Positions 25,440 through 35,339 of a stretch of DNA of 64,000 nt are shown piece by piece. Position numbers and translations under genes: made by a program. This DNA comes from Chryseobacterium cucumeris (GTDB lineage: Bacteria; Bacteroidota; Bacteroidia; Flavobacteriales; Weeksellaceae), in contig NZ_LUVZ01000002.1 of assembly GCF_001593385.1 (NCBI RefSeq), positions 1-64,000 of the forward strand, in the 5' to 3' direction. Position 1 is the stretch's first letter, and each line of letters opens with the position of its first letter. The notes under the pieces were generated by a model. It searched no databases. It was not told where the DNA came from and was given only the letters and a program-made list of their open reading frames with translations.

Positions 25440-28431
25440 ATTAGACAATGTAACAACCCAATATAGAAAGTTCAACGACAATCAGGCGTTAACAGAAGGG
25501 CAATTAAACGAATTTATAGACTATTTTGAAGATCAGGACAGATTATCAAGAACCCGACTGAGCGGCGTAGGAGTGGTATGCGGTTTTCAATCAAAATATG
25601 TGGAACTTGAAATCTTACCTACTTTAACAGAAAAAACATCCAGACCCGGAGATATGGATCTTGAGATTCCTCTTGATACTATTATGATTACACAGGGAGC
25701 CGGGGTTACTACTGATGGAGACTTGATAACACTGCGTCAGGCAGCAAGCAAAAAATCAGAGGCTGTTATAGATTTCGATGCTAAAAATTACAGATATTAT
25801 AGAAATTATGTTGATGTTCTGGGGTATGAGCATTTTCGTATCGGAGGACAGCAAATTCCTCTTTTAGAACTGTTTACAACACAAGAGTACACACAGTTAG
25901 TGAACGAAGGAGCTAATGCTGCAGATTTTAAACAGGTAAGAGAGATTTACAGTTCATTAAATGATAAAATTGTAATTCTGTATCTGGAAAGTTATTCTAA
26001 TGATGAAACCCCATGTCAGGATGCAGATTGTGACAACAATGGAGCAGAGCAGGTTGCTAATCTTAAAGTGCTTCTGGCAGATTCTGCATCTGTTTCAGAG
26101 CTTATCACGAAAGGTGACGCAAAAGATGCGATCTATAAGCAGCACAATACTTATGAAAAGCTTTTTGACAGTTTACCTCATATAGAGGCGAAAAGAGTTA
26201 TTCTGGATCCTCTTGTAAAAACCGCGCCGCAGTTAAAAACAAAATTTCAAGGTGCTATCAGTACTGTTGCAGAATTAAGTGATGGTTTTACCTCTATTGC
26301 AGGAGCTTTTAACGTAAATATGAATCTGGGTGGGCAGACGCTTTTTGATAAACTGAACCCTTTGCTGACAAGCACTTCTCCAGGCTTAGAAGATTATCAA
26401 TACCGATATGATTTATTAAAAGACTTAATTGACACCTACAACGAAATAAAAGGGCTGATCCTGCATCTGAATGCTGAATGCTGTCCGGATATTGCTTCAT
26501 TTCCTAAGCACCTTATGTTAGGGCCAGTCGGAGCAAAGCAGGAATTAGGAAAATATATCCCTTTCCGTCACAGTTTTTATAATTCACCTATTACTACCAA
26601 TGATGACGAGAATTATGAGAGAGTTGTAATGCTTGCCAATCGTTTTGTACAGAAGGTTAATGGATTTCAAACCTATATTGGACGAATTAAAATTACGCCT
26701 TCAAATATGAATGTAAGATTAGGTAATAAGGCAATACCATATTACTATAACGTAGACAAATCCTTGTTAGCCCAATGGAATTTTGAAAAAACAAAAACCG
26801 ATAGGGCAGCTTACAATTTAAGCTATCATACAGCCAATTTAGCAGGAGAAGATTTTATCCAGAATCCACTGAATTATAACATTGACAATAATGATTTTTA
26901 TAGAATTGAAGGTCACCTGGGAATGCCTTATAAAACAGCATTGCAAAACATCAATGATCTTAAAACACAATACGGATTAGCTTTTGATGTCATTGCATTG
27001 GTTTTGGAAAAAGGAGGAAAGCCTGGTAGCGAGCCGCCAATCCGTGAAAAAACAGTATCTATTGATGAACTCAGAAAGCAGCTGATATCCATTTCCAGCG
27101 ATGTTAGCAACAGAACACTTAATTCACAGAGTACTTTACTGAACATTTCTAAACTGGATGAACAGCTGAGATTGCTGAACCAGGCTGAATTCTCAAAAGA
27201 AGGATCTTCAGATGGCGTTACAGTAGTAAAACAGGATCCTAAAAAAGACGATGTGGTAAGTGAGCTTTTAAGCGAATTCTTAGAAAGAAAATCGGGCCTT
27301 GAACATAAGGCAGGAGTAGAGCCGGGCGGAACTTTCGCATTGATTTATTACTCAGAAGATGAAAATCAGGTTCTTGCGGACTTTTCACTGCCTTATCTGT
27401 GTTGTTCTAAAAAGGATCCTGCATTCCTGTCGTTACCGGCAAACAAACTATGTCAGAAAGATGCTCCGGTGTTGATGACCATTGTTCCGTTAGACGGACA
27501 AGTAAAAGCATTTGTGAATGGTGCTCCGATTCCTGCAGTTACACAATCCGGAGGTCAAAGCTTCTTCGATCCTGGTCTGGTTAACGCAGCTTATTTCGGA
27601 CAGACGATTACGTTTACCGTTAATGATGATCCTGTTGAAGCACAAATGGTAGTGTACGCACAGCCAAACGTATCTGTTACTACCGGTACTGTGAGTTATG
27701 ATGCTCCTACGATGGACGAAAATGCAAACAATCCGGATGCTACGGTTGAATTTAATGTTACCGGAGACTTTACAGGGGTTACATTTACCTGGAATTTTGA
27801 TGATGGTACTCCAATCATCCATAATGAGGCACCTGCTAACAAAAAACTCCATGTATATAAACTTGTTGCAGGACAAGAAAAAACTTTCAATCCAACACTT
27901 ACAGTAACCAATGCTAACGGCTGTAGTACGGTCTATAAATTAGCTCCGCTAAAATTAAAAGGTCAATCCACTATTGCATGTTTAAGTGGGATGAGAGTGG
28001 TTATTCAGTACAGAGATGATGTAGACCAAGGCCACGTTTGTAATGATGCTACTTTCAACTTAAAAGGAAATGATATTGTAATAGGAGGGGTCAATCCATA
28101 CCCTGGCTTTATTGGAAATATCCATTTAAGTAATACAGGAGGTAATCAGGATAGAGGTAACCATAAACCAGGTACTCCTGCATTGAGCAGATATAATGAA
28201 ATTATCATTACTCAGGCTGAAGCTAAGCAAATGGCATCACAATCATCAGATGGTTTTGTAGAGTTTTCACTGGAATGTGCTTTACCAGTTAATAACAGAC
28301 CACCTACTGGTTGCCACCAGGATGTTGCTTATACGGAAATTTACTTAGCAAACGCTACAGTTCCTATTTATAAAGGATATCCAAACGGGAATTTCCTGAA
28401 AATAAACCCTTGTACAGGAGTGACAAAATAA
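25429..28431 (+). CDS. Large eCIS-associated structural protein with PKD-like domain (paralogue A)
   Basis: A 1000-residue protein whose N-terminus (QYRKFNDNQALTEGQLNEF, then FEDQDRLSRTRLSGVGVVCG) is shared with the next gene. The middle is alpha/beta and carries SGLEHKAGVEPGGTFALIYY, also conserved between the two. A PKD-like beta-sandwich (about 765-850) contains FTWNFDDGTP. The C-terminal 120 residues are unrelated to paralogue B. No signal peptide is visible, so it should act inside the cell or on the particle. An outer baseplate or cage protein is my inference; I know of no assigned function. Confidence 0.7.
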   Translation: MNTKLDNVTTQYRKFNDNQALTEGQLNEFIDYFEDQDRLSRTRLSGVGVVCGFQSKYVELEILPTLTEKTSRPGDMDLEIPLDTIMITQGAGVTTDGDLITLRQAASKKSEAVIDFDAKNYRYYRNYVDVLGYEHFRIGGQQIPLLELFTTQEYTQLVNEGANAADFKQVREIYSSLNDKIVILYLESYSNDETPCQDADCDNNGAEQVANLKVLLADSASVSELITKGDAKDAIYKQHNTYEKLFDSLPHIEAKRVILDPLVKTAPQLKTKFQGAISTVAELSDGFTSIAGAFNVNMNLGGQTLFDKLNPLLTSTSPGLEDYQYRYDLLKDLIDTYNEIKGLILHLNAECCPDIASFPKHLMLGPVGAKQELGKYIPFRHSFYNSPITTNDDENYERVVMLANRFVQKVNGFQTYIGRIKITPSNMNVRLGNKAIPYYYNVDKSLLAQWNFEKTKTDRAAYNLSYHTANLAGEDFIQNPLNYNIDNNDFYRIEGHLGMPYKTALQNINDLKTQYGLAFDVIALVLEKGGKPGSEPPIREKTVSIDELRKQLISISSDVSNRTLNSQSTLLNISKLDEQLRLLNQAEFSKEGSSDGVTVVKQDPKKDDVVSELLSEFLERKSGLEHKAGVEPGGTFALIYYSEDENQVLADFSLPYLCCSKKDPAFLSLPANKLCQKDAPVLMTIVPLDGQVKAFVNGAPIPAVTQSGGQSFFDPGLVNAAYFGQTITFTVNDDPVEAQMVVYAQPNVSVTTGTVSYDAPTMDENANNPDATVEFNVTGDFTGVTFTWNFDDGTPIIHNEAPANKKLHVYKLVAGQEKTFNPTLTVTNANGCSTVYKLAPLKLKGQSTIACLSGMRVVIQYRDDVDQGHVCNDATFNLKGNDIVIGGVNPYPGFIGNIHLSNTGGNQDRGNHKPGTPALSRYNEIIITQAEAKQMASQSSDGFVEFSLECALPVNNRPPTGCHQDVAYTEIYLANATVPIYKGYPNGNFLKINPCTGVTK

Positions 28432-28443
28432 TAGTCAGATAAT

Positions 28444-28480
28444 AACTTCATAGACAGTCTGAATTGTCTATGAAGTTTAT
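28444..28480 (+). terminator. Hairpin between the two large paralogues
   Basis: Perfect 12-bp arms (28444-28455 and 28466-28477) with a 10-nt loop, followed by TATTAAAA rather than a long T-run. It may be a partial terminator or an mRNA-processing hairpin that lowers expression of genes beyond 28.5 kb. Confidence 0.55.
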
Positions 28481-28516
28481 TAAAAGACCTTAATAAATCA
28501 TTAAAAATGAACAATA

Positions 28517-31500
28517 ATGAAGAATCAATTAAGTAATATAGCAGTCCAATACCGTAAATTCAGTAAAGGGCAGTATATAGAAGATCCTGATCAGTTCAAT
28601 GAGTTCCTGGATTTTTTCGAAGATCAGGACCGTTTGTCCAGAGTATTGCTGCAGGGAGTGGGTATTGTATGCGGTCTCAAACCAAACCTTATTTATAAAA
28701 ACAGGCTGCTCAGCAGTATACAGCTTTCTCAGGGAGTAGCACTTACCACCGACGGCGATTTATTAACCCTGAACAATACGAGTAAGAAGAGTGAAGATCT
28801 GTACATGAGTGATCTGAAGACGGTTGATCTGGCAAATAAAGACTTCACCCATTTTAAAATATATGATAATTTTAAAATAAAATACCCGTCATTTTACGAG
28901 GGAAGCGAGCAGATTGAACTATGGGAATTGGCAACAGCTCAGGAAGCAATATCAGATTTTCAACCTATTAATAGTCTTACAAATTTAGAAGACAAGTACC
29001 TGCTGCTGTATTTGGAAGACTATGAAAAAGAAATTAAACCTTGTAGAGGAGTTGATTGTGATAATCATGGAATACAACAAATCAGAAACCTTAAAGTATT
29101 AGTTACTACTGCAAGTGGGATCAATCATATTCTTGGAGAAGATGGTTTTACGCTACCTGACCCCATAACAGGTGAGGTTCAACTGAAAAGAAAAGATCGT
29201 CTTCAGCCTCATCCTTTGTTTATCGAAGATATCATGGAGCCGGTGAAACAAAACCGGGTTATTTTAGAACAGTTTGTTTCAGAAAAAAAGTTGAGCGCTT
29301 CTGATTTAAAGAATATATATATCAAAGCTCTGGATAAAACAAATTTTGGGAAGATGGTTTTTGATAGAATGGATGCAATCGGTAAAATAGTAGGGATTTC
29401 AACCGCCAACCATGATACATTTAAAGCATCATTTACCAGAATTTTTAATCAGGATTCAGGGTTTCAGTATGCTTATGATGTCGTAAAGGATTTAATGGAT
29501 ACCTATTCTGAAATTATAGAATTGCTTCCCAAAGCATTCACCAAATGTCTTCCGGATTTTGTTTCTTTTCCTAAACACATCATGCTTGGGAAATTACAAT
29601 CAGATCTCCAATTGGATTTCTCAAGACACCAGTTTTATAACTCGCCTGCTTTGGATGATGATAAAGCAACCCAAAAAGTTAAAACCCTGATTAATCGCTT
29701 TAATCAGCAAGTAGGATATTTTAATCCTGATAATATTATTAGAAATAAGGAAAAGGTAAAAATTACTCCATCACAAAAATTAAATCCTCTGAGTAATAAA
29801 GCAATTCCTTTTTATTACACGGTTACAGAAGATTTCTTAAAAGCATGGAACTTTGATAAAACAAGCAATAGGTCTTCTGACAGCAATCTAACATTTGATA
29901 CGGATTGGGTGTTAATAGGAAAATCCGAACAGGAAAATCCTTTACATCTCAACATAGATAACTATTCGTTTTATAATATAGAAGGTCATCAGGGAATGGA
30001 TTATCAGGTTGCTTTTGAACAGATAAAAGAAATCAAGGATAAGCTGCAGCTGGGATTTGATATTATGCTCTTGTCTTTGGAAGAATTAAAAGGAAATAAA
30101 GACCTGTCAAAAGCCTATTTCAATGAATACGTAGAAAAGAATTCGGGATTGGAACATAAGCGGGGAGTAAAAAGTGGAGGTACTTTTATCCTGGTTTATG
30201 ATTCCATAAAAAATCCAAAAGTTATTGCAGACTTTTCACTTCCATACATCTGTTGTACTCCAAAAGCGATTGTCAAATTAAGTTTGCCAACTTCTGTTAT
30301 CTGTGCTGAATCCAATCCTGTACCTTTTACAGTATCCCCAATGAATGGTGTTGTGAAAGCAAATATCAGTAATGGTGTGAAATTTATCAATGGACAATAT
30401 GTCTTTGATCCGAAGGCTGTGGAAGAACAGTTCTATGATCAGCAAATTACCTTTACTGTCAATGGAAAACCTACTGATTGCAGCATTAAAGTGATTTCGG
30501 AACCGGATATAAAAGTAGAAGTTGTTCAACCTGTTATTTATCCTGGAGGAGATTCAACCGCAACAATAGTAAACTTTAAAGTTTCCGGAGCAAACTTTGC
30601 CGACTATGCATACAGCTGGGATTTCCTGGGGACTGATGTTTGGACCCCTGTCAATCCGGATGAAAATGGATATCTGAGTTATAAGTATTACAATCTGGAT
30701 CCTTCAAGGATTCCAACAGTAAGAGTGAAGGTGATTGGTAATGGCTGTACCCAGGCGGTAGCTGTAAATTTACCACTGACCAAAGAGTGTCCTGTGATTT
30801 CAAATATTAAATATTCCGTTGTTGATAATGGTGATGGTACCCAGACATTCACATTTGATTGGGATTTACCTAAAGATCTGACTGGAGTAACAGGCTTGAA
30901 TATTTATGATTCAAATGACCAGGAAAATGGATGGCATTATGAATCTGGATCATACAATCCGCGAAGATCAATCAAGTTGCCTTTAGGTAAATACGATATT
31001 AGATTCGGATTGGTGGGTTCATGTAGAGAAGCGGGAGACACTGTGAATCTTCCGGGATTTGATGATATTGGAATTGAAAAAGATCAGAATAATCACCCAC
31101 CTACTGCATTGATCAGATGGAAGGATAATTCAGGAGTTGAGGACAGGTTATGCAGACAGTCGGTTTGTAGTTTTACCATAGACGTTTATGCAACGGATCA
31201 GGATGAAGATATTGCAACTATCCAGATTTTTAAAAGTACTGATAATGGAGCTGCATGGAGCTTGTTTATTGGTAATCTTACTGGAACTTCATTTACAGAT
31301 ACCATCAACAGTGCTGGTACACAATTGTATAAAGCAATTGTTACAGATAGAAAAAACAATGCAACAACTTCAAATATTCTGTCTTATAAAAAAGAAAATC
31401 ATCCACCTGTTGTATCAATCAAATGGACTGATACAGACGGAATTGAAGACAGGGTATGTACACAGTCTGCTTGTAGTTACACAGTTAGTGTAAATGCAAG

Positions 31501-32044
31501 TGATCCTGATGGTGATATTACCAATATTCAGATTCATAAAAGCACCAATAACGGGGCTACATGGAATGTGTTTATTGGCAATCTTACGGGGACTACATTT
31601 ACAGATTCTATAAACGGGGTTGGTACAAATCTATATAAAGCGGTTGTAGTAGATGGAGAAAATAATTCAGTGACTTCAAACATTCTTTCTTATAAAAATG
31701 AATATCGTCCAACGGTTGTGATCAATAGCATTAGCTTTCCTAATAAAAATTGCTGTATTGTTGAGCTGCCCACTATTTTAGCCAGTGCCGGTGGTAATCA
31801 GAATATTCTTTTGTCTAATTTACGTTTTAGAGAATTGGGACTGAAAGGATGGGGTAGAGGAGCAGATGTGCTTCTGTATTTCTGGAGCAAATTAGAAGGT
31901 CCGGATGTAATCCTTGAAAATGTTAATGAACCGACTCTTACCATCAAAGATTTACAGGTTGGGAAATATAAATTCCAGCTTTTGGTCAAAGATGCTAATA
32001 GTGATGCATTTGAAGTTGATGTAGCAGAAATAAGAGTGGATTAA
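28517..32044 (+). CDS. Large eCIS-associated structural protein with Ig/PKD-like and tandem repeat domains (paralogue B)
   Basis: An 1175-residue paralogue of the preceding protein over the first 700 residues (QYRKFSKGQYIEDPDQFNEF, FEDQDRLSRVLLQGVGIVCG, SGLEHKRGVKSGGTF). The second half is different: a PKD-like domain (about 680-760), a fibronectin-III-like domain, then two tandem 102-residue modules. The modules begin at nucleotides 31091 and 31397 with NHPPTALIRWKD and NHPPVVSIKWTD, each with two conserved cysteines. They look like adhesive Ig-type repeats. A cage or surface-decoration role is plausible but inferred. Confidence 0.7.
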   Translation: MKNQLSNIAVQYRKFSKGQYIEDPDQFNEFLDFFEDQDRLSRVLLQGVGIVCGLKPNLIYKNRLLSSIQLSQGVALTTDGDLLTLNNTSKKSEDLYMSDLKTVDLANKDFTHFKIYDNFKIKYPSFYEGSEQIELWELATAQEAISDFQPINSLTNLEDKYLLLYLEDYEKEIKPCRGVDCDNHGIQQIRNLKVLVTTASGINHILGEDGFTLPDPITGEVQLKRKDRLQPHPLFIEDIMEPVKQNRVILEQFVSEKKLSASDLKNIYIKALDKTNFGKMVFDRMDAIGKIVGISTANHDTFKASFTRIFNQDSGFQYAYDVVKDLMDTYSEIIELLPKAFTKCLPDFVSFPKHIMLGKLQSDLQLDFSRHQFYNSPALDDDKATQKVKTLINRFNQQVGYFNPDNIIRNKEKVKITPSQKLNPLSNKAIPFYYTVTEDFLKAWNFDKTSNRSSDSNLTFDTDWVLIGKSEQENPLHLNIDNYSFYNIEGHQGMDYQVAFEQIKEIKDKLQLGFDIMLLSLEELKGNKDLSKAYFNEYVEKNSGLEHKRGVKSGGTFILVYDSIKNPKVIADFSLPYICCTPKAIVKLSLPTSVICAESNPVPFTVSPMNGVVKANISNGVKFINGQYVFDPKAVEEQFYDQQITFTVNGKPTDCSIKVISEPDIKVEVVQPVIYPGGDSTATIVNFKVSGANFADYAYSWDFLGTDVWTPVNPDENGYLSYKYYNLDPSRIPTVRVKVIGNGCTQAVAVNLPLTKECPVISNIKYSVVDNGDGTQTFTFDWDLPKDLTGVTGLNIYDSNDQENGWHYESGSYNPRRSIKLPLGKYDIRFGLVGSCREAGDTVNLPGFDDIGIEKDQNNHPPTALIRWKDNSGVEDRLCRQSVCSFTIDVYATDQDEDIATIQIFKSTDNGAAWSLFIGNLTGTSFTDTINSAGTQLYKAIVTDRKNNATTSNILSYKKENHPPVVSIKWTDTDGIEDRVCTQSACSYTVSVNASDPDGDITNIQIHKSTNNGATWNVFIGNLTGTTFTDSINGVGTNLYKAVVVDGENNSVTSNILSYKNEYRPTVVINSISFPNKNCCIVELPTILASAGGNQNILLSNLRFRELGLKGWGRGADVLLYFWSKLEGPDVILENVNEPTLTIKDLQVGKYKFQLLVKDANSDAFEVDVAEIRVD

Positions 32045-32158
32045 GGAACATATTCTTTGTGCTATATCTGATATAAAGGGGTGTTTTTTTATTTTTTTGA
32101 ATAATTACAACATCCCTTACACACTAGAAAAATAAATAACAACAATAAACATAATATA

Positions 32159-33064
32159 ATGGAAAAATGTGATGTTTCATTTAAAATACAATATCAATCT
32201 TCCGAGACAATAACAGATGCTTCTGTGAAATACAATTATCCACCGGGATCCACAAATGTAGAAACTGTTGATATAAGGAATGCAGTGCTTCAGGATAGTA
32301 ATTCAATAAAACTGCCTGGTATACAGGAGGTGGGTACTTACAATCTGGATGTTGAACTGGGAGTAAATGGAGTTGTGGCTAAAAGCAATGCTACATTGAA
32401 CGTTGGAGGGTGCAGCTCTTCCTGTGAAACTCCGAAGGTTCTTGATGTAAAAGTACTGGAGGATGGGCAGCTGGTAATGAACTACGTGGTTTTTAATACC
32501 AGTAATCTTGCGGCATTGGAGTACCAGATAGCGAAAGATCCTGCTTTTAAAGATGAAGATATTATTTATTCAAAGGTGGGCTTTAGTGATGTAAATTATA
32601 CCCAATTTGAAAATATTGACATGAGAAATGGAAATATTCCGGATAAAACTCCTTTATACATAAGAATAAGAAAATATTGCAGACCCAATGGAATTTCGGA
32701 ATGGTCGGATTTTGTGAAATTTGACTCAGGAATATGGGGAGTAGAAGCTTACTGCTTGTCTGAGGTAGATGATCTGAACCGGGATTCTCTTTGTTTCGGA
32801 ACATCTCCTGCCTGGAAAATGAAAGTAACTTTAAGTCCCTTTAGACCAGGTATAGGAAGTTTGATCTACCTGACTAATGGTATGCTCGCAATACCGGATA
32901 ATATAAGAGAGTTTGAGCAAAATGCACCTGAGAATTTCAAAAAAAGCGGAATAAGATGGATACGATTCCTAAGGTCTGATTCAGAATTTAACCCAGGTTT
33001 AATTTATTGGGTAGATCCGCAATCAGCTGAAATACAGAGAATCGATGAAGAGCAGTGTTATTAG
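32159..33064 (+). CDS. Beta-rich protein of unknown function at the end of the structural operon
   Basis: A 301-residue protein with an N-terminal Ig-like segment (about 1-85, ending in ATLNVGGC), a Cys pair motif (GGCSSSCETPKV), a fibronectin-like middle (residues about 95-195, with TPLYIRIRKYCRPNGISEWSDFVKF) and a unique C-terminus. No signal peptide. It follows paralogue B by 114 bp on the same strand and ends at a strong terminator. The composition resembles the C-terminal parts of its two large neighbours, so it may decorate the same structure. I do not recognise the family. Confidence 0.65.
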   Translation: MEKCDVSFKIQYQSSETITDASVKYNYPPGSTNVETVDIRNAVLQDSNSIKLPGIQEVGTYNLDVELGVNGVVAKSNATLNVGGCSSSCETPKVLDVKVLEDGQLVMNYVVFNTSNLAALEYQIAKDPAFKDEDIIYSKVGFSDVNYTQFENIDMRNGNIPDKTPLYIRIRKYCRPNGISEWSDFVKFDSGIWGVEAYCLSEVDDLNRDSLCFGTSPAWKMKVTLSPFRPGIGSLIYLTNGMLAIPDNIREFEQNAPENFKKSGIRWIRFLRSDSEFNPGLIYWVDPQSAEIQRIDEEQCY

Positions 33065-33097
33065 AATATCTTACACTATAATGATCTGAGATGCCCC

Positions 33098-33130
33098 AAT
33101 AAAATCCTCAAGAAATTGAGGATTTTATTT
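33098..33130. terminator. Bidirectional terminator between convergent genes
   Basis: Perfect 12-bp arms (33099-33110 and 33117-33128) flank a 6-nt loop, with A-rich and T-rich flanks on the two sides. It closes the structural operon from the left and the repressor gene from the right. Confidence 0.85.
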
Positions 33131-33140
33131 CCCTAGGCAG

Positions 33141-33803
33141 TTATCTTCTGTTGTTTTTACGTCTTGTACTTATAATATTGAAAAGTTTCGCAACATCCTT
33201 CAAATGGATCTCGAAATCTTCATAATATTCATTCAGAGAATGAAGGGTAATAATCCCTCTCTCCACATCATGGTTAATGATTCGCTTTACCAAAATCCCT
33301 TTCTCTTTGTGAACGATTACAAAATCCCACTTGTCGTAATGGAGTCTACTCATCCAGTAATCCTGTCTGATGTTTCTGCATAAGATAATATCACCTTCCA
33401 GATAGCTTTCGTATGATCCGTTATCCATACTGTCTCCTTTTACTTCAAAACACATGTATTCACCTCTGTGCTCTACATCATCTGTAAAAGGAATTGTGGG
33501 TAAGCTTTCTATATATTCCTCATCAGCAAAATTACTCAGATAGCCAGCTTGTGCGTATTGATTCGCCAATGGAACGTGCATGATTTTTAAATCTGAAAAA
33601 ACAACCGGAGACGCACTGTCATCATTGAGTTCCTGTTGTTTTAACAGTAAATTCGTAACAAAGTAAGCCGTAGTTTCCGGTATTTTTCGTTCGCCTTTTT
33701 CCCAATATTGCACGGCTCTGGTGCCCACTCCTATAGATTTTGCTATATCAGCCTGCTTCATGTTTAGTTTCTTTCTGATTTCTTTGAATTCTAAATAGTT
33801 CAT
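33141..33803 (-). CDS. Phage-type S24/CI-like repressor with helix-turn-helix
   Basis: A 220-residue protein. The N-terminal HTH (about 4-50) reads RKKLNMKQADIAKSIGVGTRAVQYWEKGERK. The C-terminal S24 (LexA/CI) domain has the nucleophile in GDSMDNG (Ser125) and the general base in GILVKRI (Lys173). An Ala86-Gly87 bond in AQAGY lies where LexA and CI are self-cleaved, with spacing close to CI. It could thus be RecA-dependent and SOS-responsive (inference). A perfect palindrome overlaps its upstream region, consistent with autoregulation. It sits between the structural operon and the holin/effector/lysis half. Confidence 0.88.
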   Translation of the reverse strand: MNYLEFKEIRKKLNMKQADIAKSIGVGTRAVQYWEKGERKIPETTAYFVTNLLLKQQELNDDSASPVVFSDLKIMHVPLANQYAQAGYLSNFADEEYIESLPTIPFTDDVEHRGEYMCFEVKGDSMDNGSYESYLEGDIILCRNIRQDYWMSRLHYDKWDFVIVHKEKGILVKRIINHDVERGIITLHSLNEYYEDFEIHLKDVAKLFNIISTRRKNNRR

Positions 33804-33846
33804 TTTGATATGTTTATAGTTATTTGTAAAAAAAAATGAATAATTT

Positions 33847-33872
33847 GTTCGTTTTTGTTTTGAAAAACGAAC
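33847..33872. promoter_or_regulatory. Palindromic operator upstream of the S24 repressor
   Basis: GTTCGTTTTT at 33847-33856 and its exact reverse complement at 33863-33872 are separated by 6 bp. It lies 44 bp before the repressor start and overlaps the -33 region of the rightward box at 33881. A further identical half-site is found at 34148-34157. It is a likely site for the adjacent repressor (inference). Confidence 0.7.
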
Positions 33873-33880
33873 AATGTTCG

Positions 33881-33888
33881 TATATTTG
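33881..33888 (+). promoter_or_regulatory. Rightward -7 box next to the operator
   Basis: TATATTTG fits TAnnTTTG. TTTG at 33854-33857 or 33859-33862 could serve as -33 element, with 23 or 18 nt spacing. The palindrome covers that -33 region, so repressor binding should block rightward transcription. Confidence 0.5.
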
Positions 33889-34571
33889 TTTCGTCGTTAA
33901 GATGGAACAGTACAAATGTACAAAATTATATTTAAAATTTAATTTTTTTTTAATATTTTAAAATATTGTTTTTTGTATTTAATTAAATGTAAATAAATAA
34001 GTTAAGTGTTTGTTTTTCATGTGTGGTATTTAAAATAAAGATATTTTATCTTTTTGTTTTATCTCGAGCTAGTAGGGATAGAGAAAATTTTAAATACTCT
34101 GTAAGGTGCAAAAAGTGCGTTTTATTGTATGCTTTTATTTGTTTTTTGTTCGTTTTTAATTTGTTCCATTAATGATAAAAATGCGTTTATTTTTGATAGA
34201 TATCTGAATAAAGCAATCATTTTGCTCTTTGTTTTTTTCCTGAAAATAAAAAAACAAGCCCAATATGTAGAATAATACTCTGCTCAACATATAAAATATC
34301 GATTAATTATAGTTGTCAGTAAAGTTGCTAATACATTCTTAGAGGGCAAATGAAATTTAAAATAAAGAAGTCAGGGTAAGATTTATTGAGAAATACCTGG
34401 TACCGGCTTCTAAAAAAACAAGAATTAATTGAATTAGACATCTTTTTAGAAGGCGAAATGTTCGTCTTTAGGGATTCTTATGACTTAATGAAAAGGTCAA
34501 CAGGCAAGAGAAGAAAGCCTGTCTGATTAAAAAAAAACTTTTTAACCAAAAAAAACTTTTAACCATAGAAT
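33889..34571. other. AT-rich stretch without a recognised gene
   Basis: About 680 bp between the repressor control region and the next small gene. It is very AT-rich with long T tracts and holds one repressor half-site (34148-34157). I find no credible frame of useful length. It may be a long leader, a small RNA region or decayed sequence. Confidence 0.4.
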
Positions 34572-34730
34572 ATGAAACGTAGTAAAGAATTAGTCGAAAA
34601 AAGAAAAGATTTTGTCATTGATTATGTAAAACGTAATCAGGATAAACAAATGAAAGTGATTGTCAACGAGCTGATGGAAATGTTGTTCCTGTCTGAGAGA
34701 ACAATATATAACATCATTCTTCAGCCATAG
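34572..34730 (+). CDS. Small helix-turn-helix-like protein
   Basis: A 52-residue basic protein (MKRSKELVEKRKDFVIDYV to ERTIYNIILQP). The second half, with VNELMEMLFLSERTIYNII, reads as a helix-turn-helix in which SERTIYNI would be the recognition helix. No other domain is present. Such short regulators are common beside mobile or phage-derived loci. It lies about 680 bp downstream of the operator-linked promoter, which could drive it. Confidence 0.55.
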   Translation: MKRSKELVEKRKDFVIDYVKRNQDKQMKVIVNELMEMLFLSERTIYNIILQP

Positions 34731-35110
34731 TATAAGGTCGCGGAAGAAAGCTCAATCCTTACCATTTAATATTGTAATGTGAATATCAGTAAGATAATGT
34801 TTGTAGATAGTGTGTATTCATAATTCATTTCTTGAAATTATTCATTCTAAAAAGATAAAAAAGGATTCAAAGCTATTGCTAAATCCTCAACAGCCTCATC
34901 CATCAGATTAAAAGGCTGCTCTGATATCTTTCTCAAATTTAAATTATAGGTAAAATATTAAGGTGAAAAACGGTTTTTGCTTTGTAGTTCTGTTTTTTTA
35001 ATTGAAACATGAATTGTAAAAGTAAACCGTTTGGCCTTAGTGTATTGGAGGAGAAATCTATTTTAAAAAACTAAAAAAGCAATTATTCATTTAACAAAAT
35101 TCTAGTAACC
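34731..35110. other. Stretch without a recognised gene
   Basis: Some 380 bp between two tiny genes. It is AT-rich with no frame above about 30 codons that looks coding, and no clear TAnnTTTG box or strong hairpin. Confidence 0.4.
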
Positions 35111-35278
35111 ATGAAAAAAAAGGAAAAGAAAAAAAAGAAAAAAGATAAGGAAAAACTGAAGAAACCAGGTAGAGATATCAGTGATATTATTGACGAGTTA
35201 GCGTATGCAGATGAGAGCGAAAATATCATGAAAATCAGAAAATTTTTAGATGATATGTACATCCTGTCTCAGGAATAA
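35111..35278 (+). CDS. Small lysine-rich protein of unknown function
   Basis: A 55-residue protein. Residues 1-18 are almost all Lys and Glu. The rest (GRDISDIIDELAYADESENI to DDMYILSQE) is an acidic helical segment. The contrast of a basic head and an acidic, structured tail, and the good context 62 bp before the holin-like gene, favour a real gene. I assign no function; binding nucleic acid or an acidic partner is possible. Confidence 0.5.
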   Translation: MKKKEKKKKKKDKEKLKKPGRDISDIIDELAYADESENIMKIRKFLDDMYILSQE

Positions 35279-35339
35279 TCAAACATCTGAAAGTGGTTTG
35301 AAAATTAAACATTTTAATAAATAATAGAGAAGAAAAAGA

